Positions 1-12,346 of a DNA stretch of 62,000 nt are shown here, piece after piece; the first letter of the stretch is position 1, and every line of letters starts with the position of its first letter. A model generated the notes under the pieces. The model did not search any database. It was not told the origin of the DNA and worked only from the letters and a program-made list of their open reading frames with translations. The stretch is from Cristatella mucedo. Lineage: Eukaryota; Bryozoa; Phylactolaemata; Cristatellidae. The stretch spans positions 892,501 to 954,500 of the forward strand of contig WPIO01000040.1 in the NCBI GenBank assembly GCA_009760855.2, read 5' to 3'. The position numbers were made by a program, and so were the translations under genes.

Positions 1-395
1 GCTGCATCAGTTTCAACCTGTTCACGACCTCATGCCCCGTGTGGACAATAAATTAGCTGTTCCACTCCTCGGCTTAAAGACCGTTGGCGACAGAAGCTTT
101 AGCTCTGCAGGTCCTAGACTGTGGAACTCGCTTCCACAATTCTTGCGCAACGACAACTACTCTCCAACTGCCGATTATGGCTCATCCTTTTTCAGCGGTC
201 CTGAGCTGCTACTTTCATGCTACTCACTACCTAAACTCGTCTCCTGACCCTGCTATGCTACCCACTTTCTCTTTGTTGGGTGAGACGAAGTCTGTTGGCT
301 ACCGAATGCATACCGAAAGCCGCTTAGGCTGTGAGTGAGCTAAACAAAACTCTCCTGCGTAACGCCTACATGGTCTTTATGACTTTGTGGAGATA
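1..395 (+). mobile_element. LINE-A (CR1/L2-like) 3' fragment
   Basis: The frame at 32-247 encodes a reverse-transcriptase C-terminal tail with the motif DNKLAVPLLGLKTVGDRSFS followed by SAGPRLWNSLPQFLRNDNYS. The same tail occurs in the longer copy at 53.6-55.3 kb. The coding part is followed by the shared 3' noncoding end, with an AACTCTCCTGCG block near 345 and GGTCTTTATGACTTTGTGGAG near 372. The window edge truncates the element on the 5' side. It is a dead 3' fragment, not a host gene. Confidence 0.85.
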
Positions 396-459
396 CGGAC
401 GAAGATACATTACATTACAGCTATTCTTATCACGAAGTAAAAGCTCTTGGGCTTCGGAC

Positions 460-550
460 CACCCGAGCCTGTCCTTTAGCGCTGCAATTGAACGTGAGCA
501 CCACCTGGGGAACGTGCGGCCTGCGTCGCCGCTACACACCGACTGGCACT

Positions 551-639
<89 letters not shown>

Positions 640-850
640 TTACTCACCGAGGCAGCGTGAGGCCGCCAGCGAGCTGCCGAGCAGCTGAAGTAGCGCTAGC
701 GAAGCGAGGCTCGCTGCAGCGGTCATCGTGTCGGCGTGAGGCGGCGGCGGTGGTGGTGGCAGCGCTCGATCGATTGGCGTTCGCGAAAGCCGACGAATGG
801 CGGCCACCTCCAGGAAGCTCCGAGGAAGCGAAAAAATGACCCTCGACTGA
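460..850 (+). repeat. Dispersed repeat carrying a CCG microsatellite (copy 1)
   Basis: This segment matches 41795-42150. Both start with a CCCGAGCCTGTCC block, pass through a CCG/CGC tract, and continue with a nearly identical stretch (TTACTCACCGAGGCAGCGTG, then GAGCTGCCGAGCAGCTGAAG and GCTAGCGAAGCGAGGCTCGC). The CCG tract here is pure at 551-639, about 29 triplets. The 109-, 93- and 66-residue frames across it are poly-Arg or poly-Ala artefacts. The repeat class is unknown. Confidence 0.7.
551..639 (+). repeat. (CCG)n microsatellite
   Basis: About 29 uninterrupted GCC/CCG triplets inside the dispersed repeat at 460-850. Confidence 0.97.
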
Positions 851-1148
851 TATAGGATAGTGTAAGGCTACTCGGCGGCAGTTGTTTTATAGGCGCGTTC
901 ATGAAATGCACCTGTCACCTGATTGGATTTCGCTCAGCCAAGCCTCGATGTCACTTTCTCCGACCTCTGCTCTTTCCCGGCATATTTTACAGCAATTCAA
1001 ATTTAGTTTTGAGTCACCCGAGGGCTTGCGATGCATTTTTCGACAGAGTGCACGCACCAGCCTTGCTGTGTGCACTCTGCAAGCACTGCAAGTGCACGCA
1101 CCACCAGACTTTTGCCTTGCTAAAAGAAAAAAGTCTGCAGATGATTGA

Positions 1149-1230
1149 AAAGTATTTAGGATTTACAACTTGTTCTATCGGAGTCAGCATCGGATTTAGG
1201 ATTTACAACTTGTTCTATCGGAGTCAGCAG
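1149..1230 (+). repeat. 40-bp tandem duplication
   Basis: The phrase GGATTTACAACTTGTTCTAT followed by CGGAGTCAGCA occurs twice in direct succession, with a period of about 40 bp. It keeps the 177-residue frame at 901-1434 open, but I see no domain in that frame and do not call it a gene. Confidence 0.85.
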
Positions 1231-1364
1231 GGTACGTGGGAGTGTCAGATTACCTTGTCGCCAGTCATTATTAGTTTTATTCTCTTTGTCGCGGCTTCTT
1301 TGTCAAAAGTATTGAACAAGCTTCACAAATCGAATCCAGGAAGAGATTGCATTGCATTTCATCC

Positions 1365-1940
1365 AACTTCAATTCGACACGTTACTCCGTGGCAGACAGC
1401 ACTGAGAGGCAGACGTAAAGAAAAGCATGTCTGACCGATCCTGGCGACTGCAGGCTTAGGCCATCGATCGTGGTGGTTTGGTTTGTGCAAGCACTAGAAA
1501 TGCCGTCGAGCACAACAATATCCATAGTAAATAATAAACAAATAATAAATAGTTTTAATGAATAATTATGATGAATAAAGAAAATACTATAGCCCTAGTA
1601 AATAGTCTCGGAGACCAAGGCTTTGTTTTCTTTGCAAGGCCTGATCAGTAGGACGAGATCTGTCCTCTCAGCTGAGCTCCCTATCCAACTCCTGTGTCCA
1701 CGTGTCCACGACTAAGCGTGGCTGGCAAAATTGTGTTAGCTGTCTGGCTTTTCCGACACTGGAATTCAAATATTTGGTTTTGGCTGGATTACCTACAAAA
1801 TCCCTTGCGGCTGTACCATTATAAACAGACACTTGGCTGATTTAACAACCTCGTTTACTTTTCAGCAGAAGAGCCTTGAAGGCGATCTCCACCACTTGCG
1901 CCAGGTGAAAAGCATCGCCAACTCCAGGACTTGAACCCAC
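1365..1940 (+). repeat. Left arm of a 0.55-kb inverted repeat
   Basis: The reverse complement of this arm aligns along its length with 2925-3470. Anchors include TGTGCAAGCACT near 1485 versus AGTGCTTGCACA near 3340, GAGCACAACAATA versus TATTGTTGTGCTC, CTGATCAG in both arms, and GGCAAAATTGT versus ACAATTTTGCC. Outer anchors are a CAGTGCTG..CACGGAG-type block in each arm. The inner end of the arm contains a SINE-B fragment. Confidence 0.75.
1838..1940 (-). mobile_element. SINE-B fragment
   Basis: In reverse orientation it shows the SINE-B 3' end (GCTGATTTAACAACCTC, then CAGAAGAGCCTTGAAGGCGA) and a box-B remnant, CAGGACTTGAACCCACGAC. It is internally degenerate and lies inside the left arm of the inverted repeat. 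Confidence 0.7.
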
Positions 1941-2089
1941 GACGTGTCACCGTAGAGATTAAATTTTTGCAGTCGAATGTATCAAGCATGGTTGGAGACA
2001 TCCAGCATTCGCTTTATGAGCCTAACTTCGTTGGTGCGAAGGCTGATCATCGAGAAATTAACTAAATTTGCAAAAAGTTAAAGCCCATT

Positions 2090-2590
2090 GGAGTAGCAGA
2101 CCGCTTTGCAATTGGCCCAAATCAGGTCTTGCGCTGCAACTGTAATCGACGTTACTTTCGCTCAGAAGACATACAGTTTACCGATACCTCGTACAAACCT
2201 CAAATCCTTTGGAGACCGTGCATTTAGTTCGTATGCTCCCAAAGCCTTGCTGGAACTCCCTCCCGACTTGTGTCCGAACATCCCCTGACTTGACCAAATT
2301 TAAAAAGAACTTAAAGACACACCTACTTAGGACAGCATTCAGTAGGTCCCTGTGATTCGTCCGTCATGTGCTTATGCGGGCTGACATTATGCATGCTGCC
2401 ACTAACCACATTTGCATGCTAACCCTGTGCATGTCACCCCCAACCATGTCATGAGTGTTGTTTATCAAGCCTGATTTTACTCACCATTCAATCGCGTTTC
2501 CCTTTGCAGCAAATTTAAAGCTCCTAGAAAGAGATTGGGTTCTCTACGGGCACTTTATCAATTGCAATATTTTTTATTATTATTATTAGT
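2090..2590 (+). mobile_element. LINE-B 3' end with (ATT)n tail
   Basis: The frame at 2106-2288 carries the RT C-terminal tail PRTNLKSFGDRAFSSYAPKA. The 3' end follows: AGCTCCTAGAAAGAGATTGG, GTTCTCTACGGGCACTTTAT, then an ATT-rich tail at about 2565-2590. It belongs to the same family as 4680-5125, 25260-25640 and 38020-38790, and sits in the spacer of the inverted repeat. Confidence 0.8.
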
Positions 2591-2924
2591 ATACATCAAG
2601 AACAAGTTTGAGGAATGGCATCATACGGCCGCAATCTTGCCTACTTGCTTTCGTTGGACAGGCTGATGAGCCCGATAAATGACTGACTAAGGAAGATATA
2701 GACGCATTTTCCGCTTTAATTTTAAGGCCTGCGTCGGCGATGAGTAATGGGCGATCCCAGCACGTTCGGATAACGAGGTCGTCCAATCCAGCGGCTATTA
2801 TTTGCATAGCCTCAAAAGGCTATCGGCCGCACCCATCGCTCCTGCTTGCGGCGGGCAATCGAGAGCAGAGCGGTAAGCTTTCGGACTCAAAACAGTGAAC
2901 AGAGTCGAGCCCTTGAGTTGGCGA

Positions 2925-3470
2925 CGCTTTTTCCTAACGTCTGCAATTGGTGGCGATGGCCGTCAAGGCTCTTCCGCCGAAATATCAATGAGGCCGTTAA
3001 ATCGGCTAAACGTGTGCTGTTAGTTGCTCAGCAGCTGGGGCTTTTTGTCGATAGCCCAGCTGAAACGGAGTTGTTGGATTCCGATGTCCAAAGAAAAACA
3101 GTTTCCTAGTACAATTTTGCCAGCCGCGCTTAGTCGTGGACAGATGAGTTGGATAGGGAGCTTAGCCGAGAGGGCAGATCTCGTCCTGCTGATCAGGCCA
3201 TGCAAAGAAAACGAAGCCTCGGTCTCCAAGACAATTCACTTGGGCTTAAGTTTATTCTTTGTTCATCATAATTATTTATTATAATTATGTATTATCTTTT
3301 TATTAAACTATATTTATTGTTGTGCTCGACAGCATGTCGAGTGCTTGCACAAACCAAGACATCACGATAGGTGACCTAAGAGTGCCGTCACATAGTTTGG
3401 TCAGATGTAGTAATCGCTACGCCTGCTTTTCAGTGCTGCCTGCTACGGAGAAACGTGACAATTTACTTCC
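2925..3470 (+). repeat. Right arm of the inverted repeat
   Basis: Partner of 1365-1940. It starts with a SINE-B 3' fragment (GGCGATGGCCGTCAAGGCTC at about 2951, then GAGGCCGTTAAATCGGCTAA) and continues outward through the same anchors as the left arm. The short frames here (for example 2846-3109 and 3024-3284) overlap on both strands and show no domain. Confidence 0.75.
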
Positions 3471-3665
3471 TGTGCTAAGACTCAGGGAAACTAGTGAGGA
3501 ATATGGCGGAAAGGTTGGTCAAAAAATTCCAGATGGTCAGCGCTATCACTCCTCTGCTAAAGGAGAGGAATTTTTCCGCTGTCAATCAAGGAAGCAGCAT
3601 TTATACTCGGACCCATAAGGTCTACTCCTTCAAGGCGATGCAAAGCTCATTTATACTTATAAAAT

Positions 3666-3835
3666 ACTAGCTTATTTACCAGCCTCTTTTGTATAGCAAC
3701 AGAAGAGCTTTAAAAGCTATCACCGCCGCTTGCAGCTGCAATAAAGGATCGCTCACCACAGGATTCGAACCGGCGACCTCGGGCCGAGGTCATGCAAAGC
3801 ATTTGCCTTAACTAGTGAGCCATCGCCGCTCACCA
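3666..3835 (-). mobile_element. SINE-B, nearly full length
   Basis: tRNA-derived SINE read on the minus strand. It has a box A-like block at its 5' end near 3830 (GGCTCACTAGTTAAGGC), a box B-like GGTTCGAATCC near 3765, and the body GCGATAAAGG...GCTCTTCTGTTGC. The 3' end AGGCTGGTAAATAAGCTAGT lies near 3668. The SINE abuts a LINE-A fragment. Confidence 0.85.
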
Positions 3836-3839
3836 GCCA

Positions 3840-4360
3840 AATTCATCAAACTGCTGCACCAAATTTCAACTTGCACATGCTCTTGGATCTGCCATGGACT
3901 CTGCCATAGCTGTTCCATTCCTTTACTTCAAGACCACGGGCTGCTGAAGCGGCTTTTGCTGTCTAAGTCTTCCACTGTGGAACTCACTTTCACAATTAGT
4001 GGGCAACGCGATCTGCTTGTCTACTGCCAGCCGTGGAACATTATCGCCGGCCATCCTCAGCTGCTATTTCTATGCTGCTCACTGGTCGTCGACCTCTTTT
4101 CTGACTTAGCTATGCTGCAAGATTTGTATTAGCACTGTCTAGCAAAATCGGTAAGCTACCACCTGCACACTGAGAGCCAGTGAGAATTAGAGAGCCCTGT
4201 GCAAAGCTCTCATTCGTGAAATTCTCTGCTCCTTTTCGAATTGTCAGCTTACAGACTGCACGTTCGTGGCATTTTTTAGTAGATTGGGCGCGATGCGAAT
4301 GAATAAAAGACCCCGGTTCTTGGCATCCAATTAGTCGCTCGGCAATATATTTCATGTCCT
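3840..4360 (+). mobile_element. Decayed LINE-A 3' fragment
   Basis: The nucleotides follow the LINE-A 3' coding end (CTGCTGCACCAAATTTCAAC, TTAAAGACCGTTGG-like, GTGGAACTCACTTTCACAAT) with many substitutions and frameshifts. It is a pseudogene remnant. The frames at 3815-4132 and 4110-4355 are by-products. Confidence 0.65.
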
Positions 4361-4679
4361 CACTGTTGCTTTAGCAGCCGTGCAGACGGAAATAGAGTGG
4401 CGATTGTGGCTGCCAGCTAGAATAAGATTTGATACATGGCCTAACGCCCAGTAGACTTGAGAGGGGAAAAGAGCAACGGGCATCGCCGTACCATGACGAC
4501 TCCTTTGCAGGGCACGTGACCACTGAGGCAATGCTCACGAGATCAAATACACCGATCATCCGCCCGTGGCTAAGAGCTACTTGCGTCAACCTGACGAGCA
4601 TTTTTGATGGGCGGTGAGCTAGATGACGTAAACTTATCTGCGATGGTCTGTCAGATATACTACCCCATCAGGCCAAGCA

Positions 4680-5125
4680 TCGTACCACCCGCTTCTCGGA
4701 ATCCAACAGTCTAGAAATACCTCATACAAACCTTAAATCCTTTGGAGACCGTGCATTTAGTTCATATGCTCCCAAAGCCTGGAACTCCCTCCCGACCTGC
4801 GTCAAAACATCCCATGACCTGACCACATTAAAAAGGAACCTAAAAACACACCTATTTAGGACAGCATTTAGTGGGTCCCTGTGATTCGCCTTTGATGTGC
4901 TTATGCGTGCTGACACTGTGCATGCTGCCACTAACCACATTTGCATGCTGACCCTGTGCATGTCACCCCTAACCATATTATTCATCTCATTTGTTTTTCA
5001 AGCATGATTTTACTTACCATTCAATTGCATTTCACTTTACAGCAAATGTAAAGCGCCTAGAGAGAGATTAAGTTCTCTGAGAGCGCTTTATCAAGTGAAT
5101 TATTATTATTATTATTATTACTTCA
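4680..5125 (+). mobile_element. LINE-B 3' end with (ATT)n tail, inserted in duplication copy 1
   Basis: RT C-terminal tail remnant (NLKSFGDRAFSSYAPKAWNS) in the plus frame. It is followed by AAGCGCCTAGAGAGAGATTA, AGTTCTCTGAGAGCGCTTTA and an ATT tail at 5099-5120. The flanks on either side are contiguous in the second duplication copy (7480-7540), so this is an insertion. Confidence 0.85.
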
Positions 5126-5479
5126 CTAAGTGGTTATCAGTGACCGACGTATGCCGAGCAGGACTACGCCTGTAATGCATGACTCATAGGGCCGTGGTGA
5201 GCCTAGTCCGACCTCGCCGAGAGAGATGTCTGAGTGTAGCTATAAATAGCAGCTGATCGTTCGGAACAATCGAGCACAATCTTGGCTGCTGTATCTACAC
5301 CATCGATACTCACATCAACCTATTCTTGCACCCTTCTGAGAGTTTAGCCTCGTTTGACTTGTAACTTGCTGCCAAGCGTTGAGGACGTTCCTTGGGTGAC
5401 CACTACATCTGTCAACCTATTACAAATCCAAGCTGAGATTCATTTTGTATCTTGCTTCACTCAAAGTCGAGAAAACACT

Positions 5480-5640
5480 ACCTGATTTAACAACCTCTTT
5501 TTTATAGCAGCAGGTCTTAAAGTCTATCGCCACCCCTCGAGCTAGCGATAAAGGATCACCAACAGCAGGATTCGAACTTGACCTCGGGACCGAGGTCATG
5601 CAAAGCAACCACCTTCCCTGGTGTGCCACCGTCGTTGGCC
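5480..5640 (-). mobile_element. SINE-B, nearly full length
   Basis: On the minus strand: box A-like GGCACACCAGGGAAGGTGG near 5628, box B-like GTTCGAATCC near 5570, the characteristic GCTATAAAAAAGAGG end and GTTGTTAAATCAGG. It lies inside duplication copy 1 and is missing from copy 2. Confidence 0.8.
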
Positions 5641-7295
5641 GAAAGACCTCAGCCTCAAGGTTTTGACTCTAGCATCAGTCCTGTAACGTCGGCAAGCGAT
5701 CTGGGCGTGCTACTCAAAAACTACTTTTCTTGGATGAACCCGTTTCCTCTTCAAAAGTCAGTGATAACTCGGCTAATCTGCCTTCGACTCGATATCTGCC
5801 ACATCGCACCACTTATGACGAGCGTCACAGACCATTTTTTAAATATTGAATCTATTTGAAGATCCTCCGTCAGTTGAATCTATTTGAAGATCCTCCGTCT
5901 GTATAGCAGGTTGCTTAGTTTGCATATTGTGCCTTCACTTCCTCCCCCTATTCGGTCTTCACCACACTGTGTATTCAACTTGTTTGCTGCTTGAGTGAAC
6001 TCTCGCTCAACTAGCTTTACGGAGCCCGCTTATCTTTTAATCACTCGCACTGAATTAAGATTCTTGAGTGATCGAGGTTTTAGCTTAACAGCACCAGAAT
6101 TTCGGAACCAGCTTTTCGCTGCTGTCGCAACCTGCAAACCACCATGCAAATGCAGCCTCTCTGTTACAGGCGGATCTGTTACAGTAAGCTTCCTGACAAG
6201 CCCACTTACCTACTTTTAATTATTTCGTGTAGTATGTGCTTAGCTATGCATGATTTAATACACTATACCAGCCTCATATAATACTGATTTTCTGTACCTG
6301 GATTAGTAAGAACTCATTATTAACCCTTAGCTGGTAATTTGCATTTTTACTAGGTGCATCAAAAACACAGATATGTGCTCCCGTATTTTGGGGCTTTACT
6401 TGAGGGCCATCCCGAAATTTCCATATTTTAAGATAGGAAAATTCAAGATGGGAGGTATACCCTTGTATAGCACCACTTCAAGTAAAGAGGAGATACAAAG
6501 CGATTGAAGGTATAGATGATGTTTAAAAATCATAGAATGCCAAAGGGCTTCATAATCAGAACTTAGAAATTAAGTGAGCTACCTTTCCTAAAGTAAAATA
6601 AGTCAAAATGGCTTTTTGTTTCGCCATAAAATTAGCACTATTGAGCTGTAACATAAAACAATCTGCATTGCGTATCTAGAGTCATCATGGGCTAGTCTTT
6701 CTTAATTAACTTATTTCCGTAAAGCTAAACTTCGTAATAGAATTTTAAACATGCAAGCAGTGCTTCAGACTGGTCTCGTAGTTGCTGGGAAGTTTCTCTT
6801 TCAAATTTTTTTAAATAATTGGTGCCACAATGAGCCTTCTTCTTTGGGGTACAGCCACTCACCTGTACGCAAAATCAAGCAGCTGACTTTCAGCTCTGAT
6901 GCACACGAATCGGGATGGCTGACACGTTCAAACGCTTCCTACGTCAATCACTCGGTCTTACACTTCTGCTACGGCAGAATTCCCTGCACTACTTTCTATT
7001 GGTTAAAAGTTTCTTTTGGCAGACTACGTGGTCATCATGTACGTCAAATGATTCACGAATAGCACTGGTGAAAAGTGCAACATCTCGTTCAACTTCTCCC
7101 GGATGTGCCGCGGCCGGTGGTTTTGCTAAAGTTTTCTGCAAGGGCAGCACTAGGCGATGGCAACTACTTTTACGGTGAGGTCTCCCTCGAGCACAGGGGG
7201 ATGCGGTTACATCACGTGGCGTCGATGCTCCATTTGAGCGATCTGATGCAATGAATCAGGGGAGCGAGATTTGTGCCATCGTGCAGTACAACTGA

Positions 7296-7297
<2 letters not shown>

Positions 7298-7341
<44 letters not shown>

Positions 7342-7343
7342 AC
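7298..7343 (+). repeat. (CA)n microsatellite
   Basis: About 22 CA units, located at the junction between the two duplication copies. Confidence 0.97.
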
Positions 7344-7399
7344 GCTCGCACTACTAAAATAGCACTACAGACCACAAAAGAAAGACGTGGGTTATCACA

Positions 7400-9480
7400 G
7401 ACTGACTCCCACACACGCAAGGCTCGTGACCACTGAGGTATTGCTGAAGAGGTCTATTGCCTAACGGCTCCTCGTGATAACCTGACGAGCATTTTTGATG
7501 GGCGGAGAGCAAGCATGGCCCAATAGAGCTTAGCTGTTATCAGCGACCGACCTAAGCCGAGTTGGACTAGGCCTGTAAGGCGCGACTCTCACAGCGCTGT
7601 GGCGAGCCTTGTCCAACCTCGCCGAGAGATGTCCGAGTGTGGCCGGAAATAGCAGCCGATCAGTCGGTCGAGAGCCTGTGGAGTAAAGGGCACCTCAGTG
7701 TTCAGCCCTTCCTAGCACTACCTACACTCTCACTCTGGCTAATAGATATGGTCGCTGAGCACAATCTCGGCTTCTAGATCTATGGCATGGGCACTCATCT
7801 CGACCAGTGCCAGAGCCCTTCCGAGCCTTGATCCTCGTCCCACTCGGAACTCGGCTGCTTCCTGCACCAATGAAGCTAATCATTGGGCAGCCACTGACTT
7901 CGTCGAGCTTAGCTACCTGTGAGTCAACCAAAGATTTGTTAGATATCTTACGCCACGCGAAGTGACGTAATACCTCAGCCTCCATGTTTTTTCAGCATCA
8001 GTCACGTGACGTCTGGGCCTGGTCCGGGCATGCTGGTTTGGGCATGCTAGTCCGAAGCGACTTTTTTGGATTAACCCATTTTCTCTTCAAAACTCCACGT
8101 TTCGGTGAGTCTTTCTTTAATGGCATAGATGCCATGTACGGTATTACTCCTGTCTGAACTTCACGGGCTCTTTTTCGATCATGGAATCGGTTTGAAGATC
8201 CTCCATCTTGATTGCCGGCTGCTTAGTTTGCTCACGATTCAGCCTTCACCTTCCCGCCGATTCGACTTTCACCTCCCTACTAATTCGACCTCCACCTTGC
8301 TGCTTGAGTGAACTCTCACTCAGCTAGCTTTACAGAGCCTATTTAGTATGCACTAACTCGAGCCAAGCTAAATATGTTGGTAGTCAAGGCCTCCGCCTTG
8401 TTGGCGCCAACATTTCAGCCAAAATTTCACCCAGCATTCCAGCCAACATTTCAGCCAACATTTCATCTATTATTTCAGCCAGTCTTTTTTCAGGGCTTTT
8501 TGTTTCGGGTATCCCGCAATTTCCTGATGTGTTTGACCCTAGTATTGTACCGCAAGTAGAGGTAAGATACATCGCGATTGAAGGCATATATGATATTGAA
8601 AAATTAAAGAATAACAATTGGTATTATAATCATAACTTGCCAATTTAGTGAGTAGCTTTTCCTGGAGTAAAGAAATTCAAAGTCGCGGTTTCGTACAAAA
8701 GTTAGCATTCTTGAGCAATAAAATGAAGCAATCTACAAAATCTCTTAGCCTTGCTCAATATGGGCTGGCTTTTCTGGAAAATCTTTTCCGTAAAAAAGCC
8801 TTCGCAATATAATCTAAATGACGCGAGCAGTGCCTGTGAAGGATTCTGTAGTAGCTAAAAACTTTTGCTTTCACATTTTCAAATACTTGGTGCCACAATA
8901 AGCCATCTTTGGCTCGCCTTCATTAACTCGTTCGCAATTTTCAAGCCGCCAATCTTCAGTACTAGGGCACAAAAAGTTGGGTTTGAAGAGGTTTAACTGC
9001 TTCGCATGGCGACCGTCCGATAGTATGCTTCTGTTGATTCATCATTTTTTCTGCGATAATGTCTGTCGATCAGTATTAAATATGTGGCTCTCGGCTGAAA
9101 ACCATAGCTCATTTTTAGGCAGCTTGAGTTGCTCTACGACTCGGAATCAGTGCATAGCTCATCCCGTCGGCAGACTACAGTCTTCCTGTGCTTCACGTTA
9201 TTCACGAATGAGGCTGGCGAAGAGCCCAAAATCTTCTCGCCGGTCCTTCCGGAGAGAGGCTGTTTTTTCTTTTGCTACAGCATTCGGCACTTGCTGCACT
9301 TGGGAGATGGAAATCTGCTCTTACGATGCCGTCTCACTGGGGCACAGCTTGGAGGCAGCAACGCGATTACATCTCACCCGAGACGTCGAGGCTCAGTGAG
9401 AGCGATCTGATACGACGACCGCGAGATTCGTGAGGCAGCCGAATAAAGAACCTCGGGACGCTTCATTTGGAATATGTTAC
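7400..9480 (+). repeat. Tandem duplication, copy 2
   Basis: Collinear with 4430-7270 but without its LINE-B and SINE-B insertions. None of the frames inside (for example 7722-7985 minus or 8977-9399 plus) shows a recognisable domain. A short run of CCAACATTTCAG-like 15-bp repeats at 8407-8480 is specific to this copy. Confidence 0.7.
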
Positions 9481-12197
9481 TGCTAATCCAATAAATCCCC
9501 CCCCGCCTTAGCCCACGGATAAGTTACTTGCGGTTCTAGACCCAGGTAATTGGTTTGACTTGAGTCATGCAATGGTAAATTATAGTAGGAGTTCATTAAG
9601 CCTAATAATTTAGAACGTTGTTAAGTAGGTGTGATGGTTATTGCGATTATTTGAAGCTAATCTTTCACTTGAAATTTTTCCGCGGTAGTTTGTGTGTGAC
9701 AAGAACACGGACATTTCATACTTGAAAGGAAGCCTTTATTTGCACATTGCCCTCTTAGCTGTCAGCCAATGTTTTTGTCTTCCTAGTAGTTGATCAATTG
9801 CGTCATTTTAGGAGGGCAATCATCGGCCAATTCTTCGAAAGTAACGAGAACATCTGCTAAACAAACGAAGTTGAGAGGTCAGTTTATTTTTACCTGCATT
9901 CGTAGAATTTTCGTTGTTTGGTTATGCTGTTGCAAGATTGAAATTTTAAACCTTACGCCTAGGATTCTGTCCGAGATCAAACAAGCATCCAGAAGCTGCG
10001 CTCAAGGAAAGACGATTGAACCGGAATTATGACTGGCTTTCTCAAAACTTGACATGATACTTTCCAGATTCAGAGTTTGCCTTATGAATGCATGACAAAA
10101 TTGGACATACTATGGTTACTTCTACAGCAGCCGGACAATGCAATATTTGTTTCTATTTGGTATAATAGTAATTTATCTGGACGAAGGTTAAATTAGCTAA
10201 ATCATATAATCACAGATATTAATGCAATAGTAATAGTTGCGCGCTTTTGACATGTGCACATTCGTCGGAATTTTTAGCATCGTGCACTTTTGTCGGCACG
10301 CTTTTGTTACGGCGCCAAGCTTAAGAGCTTGGATCTAGTTTATGAAAATGAAAAAACATAGCATACGATTAGGAATAAATGCCGAGAGTTCTTCATCAAC
10401 TCTGCGGTGCCTCCAGAGGTCAGTAAAACTGGACGCACCGTTTCTTGCGATAAGCGAGGTTGCCACGTGCTCGATGCCACCACCACGGGAGCGAGTTTAG
10501 AAGCAACCCTTCCTCAAAGCGAACTAGTAGGCTGTCGCGACGCGCGAACTTGTACACGTGACACGGGCTACCATTCGCTGCCGGAAACTATAAGTGTGGA
10601 ATTGGCTAGCTGATCTGCCGTCACAGATGAGCTAGCTAACAAATAGATTGCAGCAGCAGCAGCGTGAGCATTCACACTTTGCAGGCTCCTATTGAGTCAT
10701 TCCTGCCCCCTATGTACGTTTATAAAACTCAAGGGGGCAGCAGCGGCGACAGTTGGTTTGATAAAAATACTTGACGACGTACGTGTCATTTTCTCAGGTC
10801 TTCACCTGTGCCACGTGTATACTACTGCGGTCTTGTATGCTTGATGTGGAAATAATTGCAAGAGGAGCATTGCAATGCATTAATAATGGATGTTATATAT
10901 ATATTGATTTATTCATTTATTTATTTATATACACAAATAATTGACATATTAAGTACTGGCATTAATAATTGACTGAGGAGCATTATAATGCAATAGAGCC
11001 AATCTACCGATCGCAGCAGCACTGAAAAGAGCCGAGCGCAGTCGGTGATATAAACAGTTTTTCGGCGAGTTTTGACGCAAGTCAAATGACCGACGAGCTT
11101 AGGAGCAACAGAAGCAGCGCTGCAGCTGCCAAAGACTGTCTTAGCCTTGACCTCGGCGGCGATGCACTCGGTTGATAGCTCTTGACCGTTTCACCCCTCA
11201 TCGGTTGGACTTTCGTAGTCGCTCCAACCGACGTCGGCGACGCCTACCAAAATAGAGCGCCTTTGCCTCAGCTATTGGTCACAAGCGGTAGGCGAATGGA
11301 TGGATTGAAATGCTTGCATACATCGAGAGATAGCTCAGCGAGACTTAAAAGAAACTCACCGGCGTTGTTCGCCGACTACACTCGGGGCTTTGTGCGTCCT
11401 CCTGCTTTGGTGGAGCTCGAACGATTTCTGGCGGGCTCCACGGCTCTTGGAATACCTGTTAAATTGCGATGACAGAATTTCAGATGATAATTTTCATATC
11501 TACATGCTATGTATTAATAAAAAAAATTTATAGCACAAGCATTAAAAAATTTACTATCAATGATATAGCATAAGCATAGCTATCGGAAGAAACTTAGCCA
11601 AGTGCATTGTACACGATTGCTATGACATTGGCTGCAATGTTTTATAGCGACACACCGTCTACAAATTTTAAGTAACGATGCTGTTTAGATAGCTGACGGG
11701 CCTCGGTACGAGAACAAGGTTTTAATATGGGCACCCGTTACCATGAATTCACACGCTCACAAAAATGACGGTAACATTTTTTGGTGGTATCGGGCGGTAT
11801 CTTTGGTTAACAGGGTGGTTGCTACGACACCACATCAGCTTGATTCCCAAAACATACATGTAATCACTTCCGATTTATATTCCCCGTGGAAATGTCGCAG
11901 GAAATCATCGAGCTGAACAAATAAACCAAATTTTACTACAAAAAGAAAAAGTCTGTTTTATAAAGCCTTACACTTTAAAGCTACTGATTTTAACTTAAGA
12001 GTTTCGAAAATTTAAAGCGTATACCGTGTTAATTAGCAGCCTTTTTTGTGTGCAGGAAAAGTTATGATAATTTGATTGACAAGTCACATTCTTCTTGGCT
12101 AAATATGTATATCCTAAAATACCTGTAGGCTTCATAAGGCGTCAATCACAATATAAAATCTTTTATTTCTATTCTTATGTGCGTTATACACCCAAGC

Positions 12198-12240
<43 letters not shown>

Positions 12241-12313
12241 AGATAGATACAAGATTATATATATATATATATATACATAATCTTATATTCCTATTCTTAC
12301 ATTACGACGGATA

Positions 12314-12346
<33 letters not shown>

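Larger units (their letters stand above)
4430..7270 (+). repeat. Tandem duplication, copy 1 (interrupted)
   Basis: This unit is collinear with 7400-9480. Shared blocks in order are CCTGACGAGCATTTTTGATG, a GACCGAC..GCCGAG..GGACTA block, TTTGAAGATCCTCC, GCTTGAGTGAACTCTC, TTGGTGCCACAAT and a final GCGAGATT. In this copy the first block is split by a LINE-B insertion (about 4640-5125) and the middle by a SINE-B (5480-5640). Degenerate RT-like peptides (for example FLSDRGFSLTAPEF near 6070) suggest the unit itself derives partly from an old LINE. Confidence 0.7.

Noticed and set aside
901-1434. 177-residue frame as a gene
   Set aside because: It spans a 40-bp tandem duplication and runs into the inverted repeat; no domain and no splice or promoter context.
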